DNA from: Clavelina lepadiformis
Taxonomy: Eukaryota > Chordata > Ascidiacea > Aplousobranchia > Clavelinidae
Direction of reading: 5' to 3'
Assembly (NCBI RefSeq): GCF_947623445.1
Contig: NC_135246.1
Location: 11,763,856 to 11,827,855 of the forward strand
Length of the DNA stretch: 64,000 nucleotides
Shown here: positions 1 through 11,999 of the stretch, one piece after another
Layout: each line of letters begins with the position of its first letter
Position numbering within the stretch: the first letter of the stretch is position 1
The notes under the pieces: model-generated
Databases searched by the model: none
What the model was told of the DNA's origin: nothing
The model's input: the letters and a program-made list of their open reading frames with translations, nothing else
Position numbers and translations under genes: made by a program

Positions 1-232
1 GTGCATGCAAAGCTTGACTATTTTAGGTTGAATTAATGTGCCTGTTGCATTAAAGGGTACCTCTAATTGAATAGAATTTTTGGATAGGACTACAATTCAG
101 ATTTTCCAAAATATATTGATAAATAAGCAAAATATATAGTTACATATATTGGGCGTGCTACTAACTGAACGTTTTGGACACTAAGCAGACATAGACCTAT
201 AGCATAATGCGTTGTAATTTTATCTGCTACAG

Positions 233-3200
233 ACATCTTATGATGACGGTACGGTTAAAGTTACAACCCATAGGATAATTTGGACTGATGCCAAATATCA
301 AATTGCTTTGCCAATGGAACTTGTTGTATATTCAGAAAAGCATTCTGGAGGTTTTGGGAAAAGGTGAAATTTTTGGAGAAATTGTTGAAACCTAACCTAC
401 TATCACAATAGTTTAATCTGATGGGACATGTTCTCGTAAACTGTACCGTGAAAGTTTATTCAAAGCTGAAATTAGATTTATTAAATAACTTTGAGTTATT
501 GTATTCAAAGTTGATTTAATTGACCTTACTTTTGACTTTAGATGTGCTATCTGTATTGCTTACTTTTTATCATGGTGTGGTACAGTATATCTCTTTTTAT
601 GATCTTTTACCATGACTGTAGCCCGAAAGTATCAGTTCATTTACAAGCTCCTCCCGTCAACAAAGTTCCGGGTCCTGTTTCAAGGAGTCAAAATAGTTTT
701 ATCAAGTTTTCTTTCAAGGATGGAGGTGAATCTGAGTTCCACAATCAACTGCAAGCTGCAATTCAGGTTAGTCCAAAGATAGTCATCTGATTTGCCCCAA
801 TACACATAAAAACTGTAACTCTTATGCAGGGCAGGACCCAAGTATGAAATTGAATGCTTTGATTACCATCGGTTTAGTTGAGTACAGTTCCAATAAAACC
901 TGTTACGATGATTTTAAATCGTTTTTTAGATTTTTGTGGTCTTGCTCAAATTTTGAACTGTTAATCGAAACCACCAAACAGGAACAAGCTGTGTTAATGC
1001 CCTGCCCAAGGCCAGGGAGACTGCAAAGATAGAGTTGCGCCATTAAGGATTCTATTAAGGCTTGGAAAATTTAATCGGTTAATAGCCGCTTCAATCAATT
1101 AATTACTCAATAGCCACCTAGCGACTAAAAATTTGTTAGCCATTAGCCAAAAACAAACATAAAGGAAAGAATTTGGAGCAAAATTTTTGGTAATCTATCG
1201 ACTCTTGGAAATGTGTGCTCTGTTAACCATTTTTATGCTTGAATAGCTTGTTTCCCTGATAAACTTTGTAATGTAGCTACTCGAGCATGACATATGTTGC
1301 TAAAGCAACACTTTTCATCGTGATTCTTGAGAATAAATAGTAGTTTTGTCTGCAATTAACAACGTGACTTGACAAATAATAAGATAGTTAACAGCTAATG
1401 CCATTCAGCTAACCACCATTGAAGATTGTCTAAATTCCCAGCCCTAAATTGTATACTGCTCTCAACATTGCTGAGTCAGATGGTCTAACGGCAACACTAC
1501 TGGCCTGGTGTGTTTTCTAATTTTGATTTAGCAGAGTGTGGTGATGTCTATTTTTCTCCAACTTGTTGGAGCCATTTAAGAACAGCCAAAATGCCCCAGG
1601 GCCTGCAGGCATTACTTTGCCGAGGTCGGGGTAGTTGAGAGCAATTTTGAGTACTGATATGTATGCTTTTCTAGAAACAAGGATGGGTCCAGCAAAGCAT
1701 TTCTTCTAGTTCCAGCTCACTTAAATCAGCTCCAATGGTATGTTTAATTCATTTTAATTTTACAGCCATATTATGTTTTGATGTATACTGGAATAACAAA
1801 AAAATAACATTGCAAATTTTAGTCACCATTTGTTAAACAAATATTTTCCTTACATTAAATCTTGAAGCCTTTCAATTACATGTCACAGATTAGTTTTTGT
1901 GTAGTAGTTTGCATTGTATGTTATAGCATATGGTTGTTGCTTTTATAGGTTATTATTTTTAGTAATACATACTGTCATGTTCCTGTTTTTGATGCCAAAT
2001 GGCTATGACTATTTCTATTATTAACATGCATAACATCACTTCCTAGGGCACTAGAACAAGGGCAGCTGGTATTGTTGGAATTGAAAGAAAAATTGAAGAA
2101 AAACAAAAGAAAACCGACCAAAATATCTCAGTGGTATACATTAATTATTATTAAACCTTTCTGTTTTACACAAATAGGATGTAGTACTGCTAAATAAATT
2201 TGGTATTAGTAGTTGTCTTCCTTCAATATAGGCATTTCAAGACTTAACGAAATTAATGGAAAAAGCTAAGGAAATGGTTGCATTGTCGTCCAACATTGCT
2301 ACAAAAATAAAAGATAAGAAAGGAGATATCACAGATGATGAAGTTAGTGCTAGTACTAGTTAATTAGTTAGTTAGTACTTAATTAGTTTGTTTTAATTAT
2401 TCGAATTACAAATTTGGTTTAATCAATTTGGCCTATTTTTCAGGTTTTATCTAACATTAGCTACGAATTTCCTATAGTGTATATCTCATGTAGTTTATAG
2501 ACAAGTGTAAACCATTGTTAAACTACAGAATATAAAAACAATTGTCGATTGTTACAACATCTTTTATGAAGTTTTCATCGACATTTTCATAATTTTGCAG
2601 ACTGTTAAGTTTAAATCTTATCTACTAAGTCTTGGAATACCAAACCCTGTTACAAAAGAAACCCATGGTTCAGGAACACATTACCACATGCAGCTTGCTC
2701 ATGAAGTTTGTAAATCACTTGATAAAGCTGTTGGAGAATGTGGCGGCATGATGTTGTTGTCAGATGCGTATTGCAGGATAAACCGGGCAAGAGGAATGGA
2801 GGTAAGTATTTCATTGGATTATAGAATTTTACCAGTCAATATTTTTGTCGTTAAATTTTCAGTTTTTAAAGCTTGTTTGTGTACTGCTACATGTTAAAGT
2901 ACACCACGGTAATGTTACTGCAGATGTTCCTTACAAAATAACGTAATGTGCATGAGTAAATCTTTAACCCAACAATAAATGGAACAATGCTAAATTCTGT
3001 AAAAAGTAAAATCAGGAAGCTAGGCTGCTAGATGAAAACTTTATTTTATTTAAACGTGTTAAACTGTGTCAATTTGGTTTGTTAATCATTTTCTTAGCTT
3101 TTATCACCAGAGGATTTGCTTAATGCATGCAAGATGCTTGACAATCTAAATCTTTCTTTGAAATTGCGGACTTTCGCAACTGGAGTAGCAGTTTTACAGC

Positions 3201-3666
3201 TGCAATCTCACAGTGATGATCTCATTATAGAACAGACTACGCAACTAGTACGACATTTTTGGTTTTTAAAGTTATAAAGATGCCTATATGTAACTTAATA
3301 GTAATTAATATAAGTTTTAGGTTTAATGGCAGTACATATACGAGCATGCACCCTGTCAAAAAGGTGTAATCAATATTTTAATGGTGTAAAGTTCTTGTGA
3401 CAATTAGGAAAATTGTAAAACAAAGTAAAAACATATTTTCAAAATCCAACAGTCACATACAAATTCTCATTAAAATTACGACAAACTTGCAGGTGGAAGA
3501 AAGCACTTCTCTAAGCGCTCAGGAACTGGCTAATCTTGTTAACATATCGGTTCTGCTTGCCAAGGAAAGGCTTCTTTTAACCGAATCTGTGGGTGGAGTT
3601 TGTCGTGATGACTCAGACGAAGGACTGCGATTTTTTCCAAACCTCTTTTTGACAAAAGTGGTTTAA
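233..3666 (+). CDS. VPS36: VPS36, ESCRT-II subunit (5' end outside window)
   Basis: Vacuolar protein sorting 36, the ESCRT-II subunit that binds ubiquitin and phosphoinositide on endosomes and helps sort receptors into multivesicular bodies. Eight exons are readable: 233-363, 622-766, 1675-1737, 2047-2133, 2232-2342, 2601-2801, 3098-3247 and 3493-3666. All have AG/GT borders and matching phases and give about 353 residues of a family near 386. The first two encode the GLUE/PH-like domain ([16 protein letters not shown], then [12 protein letters not shown]). The rest encode the EAP30 winged-helix region, with diagnostic blocks [39 protein letters not shown] and [21 protein letters not shown]. 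The stop is at 3664-3666, with AATAAA overlapping it (3665-3670) and again at 4003-4008. The start codon and about 33 N-terminal residues lie upstream. The gene converges on SIM. A MITE occupies intron 622-766/1675. Identification is secure; only the first visible exon's left border rests on a single acceptor. Confidence 0.95.
1056..1446. mobile_element. MITE, TAGGGCTGG-end family, in VPS36 intron
   Basis: The left end reads TAAGGCTTGGAAAATTT and the right end AAATTCCCAGCCCTA, an inverted pair. Flanks gattctat (1048-1055) and aattgtat (1447-1454) agree at six of eight positions, as expected for an aged 8-bp hAT target duplication. The interior repeats AATAGCC/TTAGCC motifs. It matches the element at 30242-30633 in ends and internal motifs. 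No coding capacity. Confidence 0.65.
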
Positions 3667-4066
3667 ATAAATCATATCGTAATCATGCCCTTACCATTTA
3701 GAAGGGGAACACTGCTTTTATTGATCTGTTTTCGTATGTCTCACTCTGAACTTTCGATGACGATCGTCAGGCATTCATGGTCTGGGACTCAAGTCAGCAG
3801 CAAACCTTTTATTATTTTTTCAATCTGAATGCTGAAAATCTACCGCAATGGTAATACGTACGATTGTGAATTATTCAGAACTGACGAGACCTTGGCACCG
3901 TTACCTAGTTTAGGTCGTGTTTGTTTTATGAAGGTTTAGTAGGCTGCTTTGCACTGTGCTGTATTTGATGTAAATCGCGGAGGCAGAGCTCTTCTTGACT
4001 ACAATAAATAATATTTAATCAGAAAACTTTTCTATCGATCTTGAATTAAACAAAGTAACTAGAACT

Positions 4067-4072
4067 TTTATT
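4067..4072 (-). terminator. Candidate polyadenylation signal of SIM
   Basis: AATAAA on the minus strand about 100 bases after the SIM stop codon, in the 505-base gap between the convergent VPS36 and SIM stops. VPS36 has its own AATAAA copies at 3665-3670 and 4003-4008, so the two 3' UTRs may overlap. Confidence 0.4.
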
Positions 4073-4170
4073 TACGATTTTAAGAAAAATCTATATTTGC
4101 AATAAAACGGACAATCACGATAGAAAAATCTGAGGAAGAGGCATTAAATAATAAAAAGGAAAAAATAGAG

Positions 4171-7100
4171 CTACGTGGTTTGAAGATAAGGCGAGTTCTC
4201 GAAATTTTGGACATAAGTGCGCGTCTTGTCGTCGTGAACACATTTCATGTTCAGGTTTGCAGAATTTGCCGCGTCGCCCGCTTTCTTGGGGTCGTAAGTC
4301 CTGGTATTATACGAGGCATATCGGCAGGAAGATGGAGACGTAGTGAGTGATCTGCTGCTTTCCAAGTTTCCTCCGTCATCAAGAGAGTATCTCGGATCGC
4401 TCCTGACGTAAGGAGGAGGATAAATGAGTCTTTTGCCTAACTTGTATTCTTCCACCGGGGCGTCACAAGCCAGGTTATAAGAAGGCTCGTAAAGCTGTTG
4501 CTTAAAATTCCAAGAGCCTGCAAAAATCATCAAACCATTAACTTTTAACGCCAACATTGAAATTTAAAATCAGCATTGATCATTTTTTACCTGACGTTTG
4601 GTTATGCATGAAATAACGATTCTCGCGGTCGTAAGGTCTTTCCAAGCCGTGGTGATGGTGATGATGATAGTGATAAAGGACGTGATACCTTCTCGGCAAG
4701 TGCTGTTCTTTTAGATGATCACTACCGCCAGGTGACGCGCTTGGATAAGTAGAGTCAAGAGAATGTTGCATTTTAAACAAAGAGGAAGACGTGTCCGAAG
4801 AAAAACCGGTATCTAAGGATTCGGATTCTTGAATTCGCGGAGAGGGTTTTTGTGGCTTAAACCATTGCAACTTAGGAACGGTCTCATTTGTGTTTCTATG
4901 TCCGTTTAATTTTGATGACGTGTTGATTTCTGAACCGGTATCTTCGAGATTTGCCGATCTTCGGTTTCTTAACCTTTCACAGTAGCTTTTAGCTTCACGT
5001 CTGTTGTTCAATTGTCCCTTGCCCAGTTTTGCCTTTCTTTTTTTATTTTTGGAAGAGTTGTTTGTCTTTACGAATTGAAATGCTTTTGATGGTTCGGTTT
5101 GTACACACGACATCACAGCATTTTGACACTCCACATCGCTACAAAAATAAAGGTAATTTTTTATCTACTTTTAAATGCCAAATTGCATTGATCAGTTTCA
5201 AACGTACCGACCTTAACACGTAGTTAACACTGACAATACAGTGGGGCCTTGAAGACCGGGTGTTGTGCACGATGGTGACGTGACTTTGTATCCATACCCA
5301 ACCACCGTTTCTGGTCAGAAATCGATAATATTTTGTAATTACCTGGCCTTTACTTAAGACTGAAAAATAAAAATAAAATTTCCATGTAAAATGTTTAAGA
5401 TATAAGATGGTTAGTTAACTATAGGTTTCTGCGGTAAGTAGGCCTATTTTGCCGGAATAAGCAGAAAATTATCTTGGTTTATCACGTCCTATATCCTAAA
5501 ATCAATACAAAAATTACATCCAAAGGACCAAATGATGCAAAAAATTGGCCTATGTTGAAACTCAGCATTGCTTGCTGTTGCTCTTAGAAATAATCTTCCT
5601 TACGTTTGTGATGCGCTTCTCTTAGGCTGATGACATCGTCGGTATAGACATAGTGGTAAAGGGTTTTCTCGACAAGGTCTTGTGGTTCGTAGCCTAGTAG
5701 GTCGGAAACCCTGGCAGAAAAAAAACTACTATTTAAGGCTAGAGTTTAAAGTTTAAACATATTTTAAAATGCTTTCTTCTAGCAGCTTAATGAAATGTCT
5801 TTTATAAATGCAGTGATTTCCTTAGCAATAAGAAAAGCAATCAAAGAAAACGTTTATACCAACTTTTGGTCAAGAAAAATTAGTTTAAGATCCAAGCTTG
5901 CTCTGAACATAAACATATTCGAGCTTAATTTCACTTCGGTCATCGAGTTGGTCGGAAGAGATCGGCCATAAGCGAGGACCCCCACGTTGTGGTAACCACC
6001 TCGACTCGAACCGTCGAATTGATCAAACACAAAATATCGGACCTTGATGTAACCAGTACAGTGGATAACCTGCAGAAAGGTTCATGTAAAGTTAGGTTCA
6101 TTTTTATTTGGTATGAATCATTTAATATTTTTGAAAAATTTAAATATACATAATCTCTGGGAAAATTAGAATATCTTTTGTTAACGTTTTGTCTGATATT
6201 GCGTAAGGTTTTCTTTTAAAGAAAAAGAAAATAATAACGTTAAGATAAAATTGCAAACGAAGTCCAACCATATAGTATGTCGTTACCATCGTGATAAATG
6301 ACGACAATTGTTGCATAACTTTTTGGTCATAATTTACCTTGTACCCACCGCTGGTGAGGCCAGCATTTCGTTTAGCCAACACACATTTCATTCTGACGAA
6401 GAATGACCTTGGTGCTTCGTATTCTGGATAAATTTGAGGGCACGACGAATTCTTTGAAAAGTAACTTTTTAGAATTTTTCTAGGTTATTGTTATAGTGCC
6501 TATTTTTGTTTCGTTGAAGTGCCAATGCCAATATATAGGCTACTTCATCCGTCTTCAACACATTGTAAGACTATAAACTTTATAAATTTTACAAAATCGT
6601 TTGCAACCAGCAGTGAAAAAACTATTTGATTCGCTTACTTGGCAAGGTGCTGGTGGCGCCGTTAGAACGGCTTTCATTTCATCGTGATCATTTATATGTA
6701 AATATTCGTAAATGCTGTTCCCAGTCAATTCTATCTGAGATGAAAAATTTTCTTTATTAGCTTTCAGCAAAGAATTCTTAGGTATCGCTTTTTATAAATA
6801 GAAGTTTTTATTACCGCTGCAATGTTATTGCGCTTGTCAATATGTCAATATTAATACATCTTGACATGTTTTAAAAAGAGTGAATGCCGAACGCTAATAC
6901 GTGAGCGTCATCAACTAAATATGCTTGAAATTGCAAAATGACGTAAATTTTTTCACTATAGAAATGCATCATACAAGAGCAACACCAATCAAACCTCTTT
7001 AGCAAACATGATTGGTTTTCGGCGTAGACAAACCCTATTCTAGTTATGAATATTATCAATTGTTTGCTCAGGATTAATCTTATTCAAAAGTGTTTAAAAA

Positions 7101-10100
7101 ACGTGCTAAGATTGGAGCTTGAATAAAAAATCAATATTTCAGTGTCAAAAAGCTCCTATATAGAAATAAAGAAAATGTGCTATTACTGATTTTAGTATTC
7201 CTAAATCTTTGCATTGCCCTGTTGTTACCTTCAAAAGATAACAAGTCTTAGGAAACACTCTTGAACAAGTTTTGGATATTACAGTTAAGATTGTTGGTGT
7301 TTACCTGTGAAAGACCTAGATGTGCTGAGGCGGTCTCAGACATGTACATTATCTTTCCGTCCGCACCGAGCACGAACAAAAAACCGTCCAGACTCTGCAT
7401 GAGATGAGAAGCGACAAAAGGTGGCGACCGAGTTGCTCCTCCGTTGTAGTGCCTCTTGCCACCCCAGCCATAGTTATTGGGATGATTGTAAACTGGAGGA
7501 CCTGTAGCAAAACAGAAATACTTAATCCATGATGTTTTTTATTAAACGGAAAGGAATTGTAATACGTAGCTCTACGATTCTCTGTATGATATCAAAAATA
7601 CCTTTAAATACAAACCCATTTTACGTAACGTTAAACTATTTTCACGCTCTCATTTACATAGGGCTATAAACAAGAGCATTCTGACCACGAATTCTCGGTA
7701 ATGATTATGTCACAGCTCCCCATGGCAGGTCGACAAAGAAAGGTGTTTAATGAAATTTTCTGATTCACACGCAGCCGCTGTTATGTCATTGTTTGGCTTG
7801 AAAGGGGATTTTAATCCCAGTTTCATGGCATCTCGCCACTCATTTCATTTTCTTCAAAGCGACTAGATCAAAAGTATGACGCCGTATATGGTCACATCAG
7901 TGATTAATTAAAACGATAAAATAGATCAAAAAACCACACCAAACACTTTTTGTTTATTGCATTAAAGTTTAGGCGTTATTGTTAATCGTCACCACAATGA
8001 AACTATCTTCGTTTGCTGCACCGCAAGCCAGTTATTAACGCGGAAAAACCAAGGAAAGACTATGTACTACAAACCAATAAAAACGTTTTGCGTCCACGCT
8101 TATGATTGGTGATAAAGCTGATTTAATTACGCCGCTTATACTTCCGCTAGCGACAGGCTAAAGAAAATTTATTCCAGTTTTGCTTGCATCCTTATTCCTC
8201 ATGTTTGAACAAAATGGCGAAATCAGCTTCGTGCATCGTCACTAAATTTACACAGGTGTGCGAAAGACCGCCTTTGTGACATCACAATGACTAATGACGA
8301 AACAATGGAAACAAAGAGCGCAATAAAATTTAAAGTTACCTTTCCTTTCATCGAGCAATTAGGCGTGAAAAATTGCTATATGAACAATTTTTCGTTCTAT
8401 TTGCCAGTGAGAATGGCCGAAAAATATGATGTGATAGACTTTTGATGAGCACCTGCCTTCAAATTTTTAACATCTTCGGCAATTACGTGTTCTTGAACAA
8501 ATGGCTTTACGTGATGAACGCATTCCGTCTATTCACTTCGATTCAAATAGCAACGGACAAGCAGCTTAACATTCGATTCAATGGTGAATTTACATGAAAT
8601 ATCTGCAGGAACGTGGTGGAATATATGTGTATTCAGAGTTGTAATTCGTATAATCTAATCCTAACATTTTCCTTATCTAAAATACTGTAGTGTAAATGAT
8701 TTTTATAACGGTAAGATAACCATTTTAGAAATAAATCTTTAGAACTTTTTGCTTTCTCGGCAATATTCCGATGTAGCCTAAACAGCGATTATTATCAATA
8801 AAAGTCTGGTTCGTAATACTTTCACAGTATAACGTCTGATATAATATTTTATAATATCGGACATGTCAACATATGATAAATTGTTTTCATCAAAACCATT
8901 TAGTACTTGAAATCGTATGCGTATGAGTAGACAGCTCCTATAACAATGAATGTATAACCTTTCCTTGTGGTTAACTAGGCCAGCTTTTTACAGTTTTAAG
9001 ATTAAGGTACTTTAAATTATATTTACAGTCTCATTTAGTGTATTAGCTTTGTGGCGCATGTCACTTTTAACCAGCCAGTCGCGCCCAGCGGAACAGCTGT
9101 ACACTTGACAGGGCAAACACAACACCCGGGTTGTACCAAGAAAATCTCTTACGTCTACAAATTTTGTAATTTTCGTTTCGTAAACCAAGGTTTTGAATCT
9201 TTAGCCTTTATTATGATAACTTCCCTCCGATAAAGTAAAACATGACTGCCAATGTATAACATTGTGATGTTTGCCGATAAGCATTTTGGTCATTCAAAAT
9301 TTGTTTCGTGTAAACGTGCCAGTACAAAAATTTCATCATAAATATTTGTTCCACCCTTAAAAAGCAGCATAAAGCGTCCCACCTCAAAACTTATTTGGTG
9401 TGAGGCTATACTGCCATATTATAGAGCACATTCCTTCACTTGTTCGACATGTTCGTTTGCTTAGTATCGGGTCAAATACGACGATATGCCCTGACAAAAG
9501 AAATTTTAGATCCGGCAAATTGCCTTTTTACCCCGGTATCAGTGAAGCTTGAGCTCTCAGGAAAATGGACACCGCTATGTCAATAAAACGATATCGATAC
9601 ACGCAACGTACAGTGCATCACCCCAGAAAATCGCACACTTATGTATAATTCTGATATAATTTTACTTTACTATGTTTAGGCTTCTTAAGCCACCAAAACA
9701 GCTTGGTTATTGACATACTATTCTAAACAGGTTTAGGCAACAGGACTTACCTTTAGATACAAACATGATTTTCATTGTCTGTGACTAAGAATAATATCTT
9801 GTGGGGCTCTGCTTGCTATTGTTAGACAATGATTCGTAACATAATATACTCCATGTGCTGGCCCATTAAAACCACAACGTTAGTTGGTAGATGGAAATAT
9901 TTCCGTTTGGTTTTCATAAAATCTTTTAGCGGTTCACCGGCTACCCTTATTTGTTTTGACTCGGGTCAGAAAAGAAAAGAGTTGCATTTCTACTTCACTC
10001 CTTGCTTCATTACCTCTTAACGCTGCAAAAACATGTCTCGCATGGGATGCCGGGGATAATTAGTCAGTCTATAGGTATTGCATTAAGTTTTATATAATTA

Positions 10101-11999
10101 TATTCTGCCAATTTGAAAACAATTAGTTAGAAAGGCAATGACGTTTCGTTTACTATCACATAAAATATCTGATGGGAATTTTTTTATGATGAGTTGCTGA
10201 AACATATGTTTCACTTTTTATATACAAAGAACTTTAGCCTATATTCAAATATCTTTTAATTGTGATCAGTTATAAAAAAATGACTATTTCGGCCAGGGGC
10301 GGAAAAAAATTTTTCTGGTGGACGGTCACATTCAAGTTCCCAGAGAATCAGTTAAGCTGTAACTAGAAGTACGTAGGGCATAGAAAACATATTAGAAAGC
10401 TTGTTTATTTACACTGTGGTGGGCTATAATGGCTATTCAACGAGACGGTGTATCATGAGCTAATGAAACGATATTTGATTGCATCAGCATCGTTGAGTCA
10501 AGAATTAACTGGTCCTCCCTTAACTGGTAAAAAGCGATCAAAACTAGCAATTAAAACAATAATCTTTGTAAACAAAGGAAGGGTTAAAAGGCCATTCAAA
10601 CCTCTTCAAAAGGCCATACTTTCCCCACCCCTGATTTAGGCTATTTATAGCGGGGCGTAATGTGAAAGTAAGAAAAATATTAATCCCATAACGCATAGTT
10701 TATTTATAAAATCATATCTACAGCTTATACATGAAGGAACTGGTGGCACGTCATTAAAAATTACGTACAATGTTTATCATTCATAAATCACTTAAATTTA
10801 TTCAGCCAACCGATCAAGTGTATATAGGTATGGAAGAGAACGCATGGTTTACAAAAAAACAAATTTTGGAAGGATCCGTAAAGTCCTATAAAACTATCAC
10901 AATCTTGAGCACCGATGTTTACACAGAAGGTTCGGTTTTTGAGAAAGCTGATTCATTTAATCAAGAAAGCCAAGGGAGAACTATAGCGGAAAAACATACA
11001 AAACTTTCTGTCCTATTAGACGTTTTACAGAAATAGAAGCTGACCTTCACAATAGGATCCGTTATTGTCAACGCTTATTCATTTATCATCCAAAATTTCA
11101 AAAACTTCTAGCTTCTCCGCGTTATGTGCTACGGGTATATGCGAAACAATGTATAGATTAACACTGTTTCGTGGGATGTTCCAAATTAACCTTTGCCCAT
11201 TTTAAGCTAAAGACTTAAATTTTACCAAAACTTGATTAATACATATCTACAAAAAAATTCCATAAACCTTCAGGTAATATGTGTCTCATTTTGAGATAGC
11301 TTGCAGTAAGCCTGATGATTGAGGCTTTGTCCAACTGAGTCGAGATGGCAGTGGGAAGAGGGAGCATCCTTGCGAGCTCGGAAAATTCCGAATTTTCTTT
11401 TTCTCGTCGACTTCTGGCGGCAGTTTTGGATTTTTCCTTCATTTTTTCTTCACTAAAATAAAACATTGTTTGTGAAAAACTTAGAAATTGGTTATTAGAC
11501 CTTACTATATATAGAATGATACAAAAAGATGGAGTTTGCTGTACAAGATTGGGTTGATTTTGAGGCACAGTTTTATTGTCATAGCTTGCCTCGTATCGTT
11601 TTTAAGAGGCCAGCACTAAATGTTTTAAATATGCATGCTTAGTTCATAACTCCAAAATATTGAAATTATAATTACGTGTTGAACTATTTTTCTATACAAA
11701 ATATAACAATGTAAAATGGTAGGCTACGGTATATCTCAAAAAATTTATTCCGGAAAAAGACAAACTGACCACACATGATAGACATCATGACTTAAACGAG
11801 ATAAGTTTTAAAGAGTTTAATAATAAACAACGTATGCAAGTATAAAAACGCGGACATGCATGCAACGTTTTTAACAAACTATATAAAAATTAAATAGTGA
11901 CATGATAATAAAAAAATAAATATCACAGACTTACTTATGTTGCGGAAGAGCTAAGCAACCTCTTCTCTGTTCCGTCATACTTTGAGGTTTAGTTGTCAT
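4171..11999 (-). CDS. SIM: Single-minded bHLH-PAS transcription factor
   Basis: Class I bHLH-PAS nuclear factor that pairs with ARNT/Tango and controls midline, neural and endocrine fates in animals. Exons in transcript order: 11999-11935 (possible upstream coding exon), 11452-11268, 7501-7305, 6734-6639, 6451-6338, 6069-5864, 5710-5604, 5359-5212, 5138-4591, 4517-4171. Starting at the internal ATG (11442) gives 645 residues; including the upstream exon gives 670 in frame. The basic region [17 protein letters not shown] and helix [18 protein letters not shown] are SIM-type. PAS-A has [24 protein letters not shown] and [17 protein letters not shown] has [34 protein letters not shown] and [17 protein letters not shown], followed by [14 protein letters not shown]. 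The C-terminal half is not conserved to my eye; it has a KNKKRKAK basic stretch and a run of histidines near 4650. The linker between bHLH and PAS-A is glycine/asparagine rich. The exon 4 left border uses a weak acceptor. The 3.8 kb first intron and the 6 kb upstream are the likely control regions. Confidence 0.95.
7502..11267. other. Large SIM intron, no other gene seen
   Basis: Intron of about 3.8 kb between the bHLH exon and the first PAS exon. Short open frames inside (for example 9051-9233, 9829-10020 and 10770-11036) lack recognisable domains and supporting splice context. I see no complete transposon here. By analogy with Sim genes elsewhere it may hold enhancers, but no specific site is claimed. 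Confidence 0.5.

Noticed and set aside
1477..1520. TGGTCTAACGG tRNA box A-like sequence in a VPS36 intron
   Set aside because: No box B at the right distance and no cloverleaf arms. It may be SINE debris but cannot be shown.
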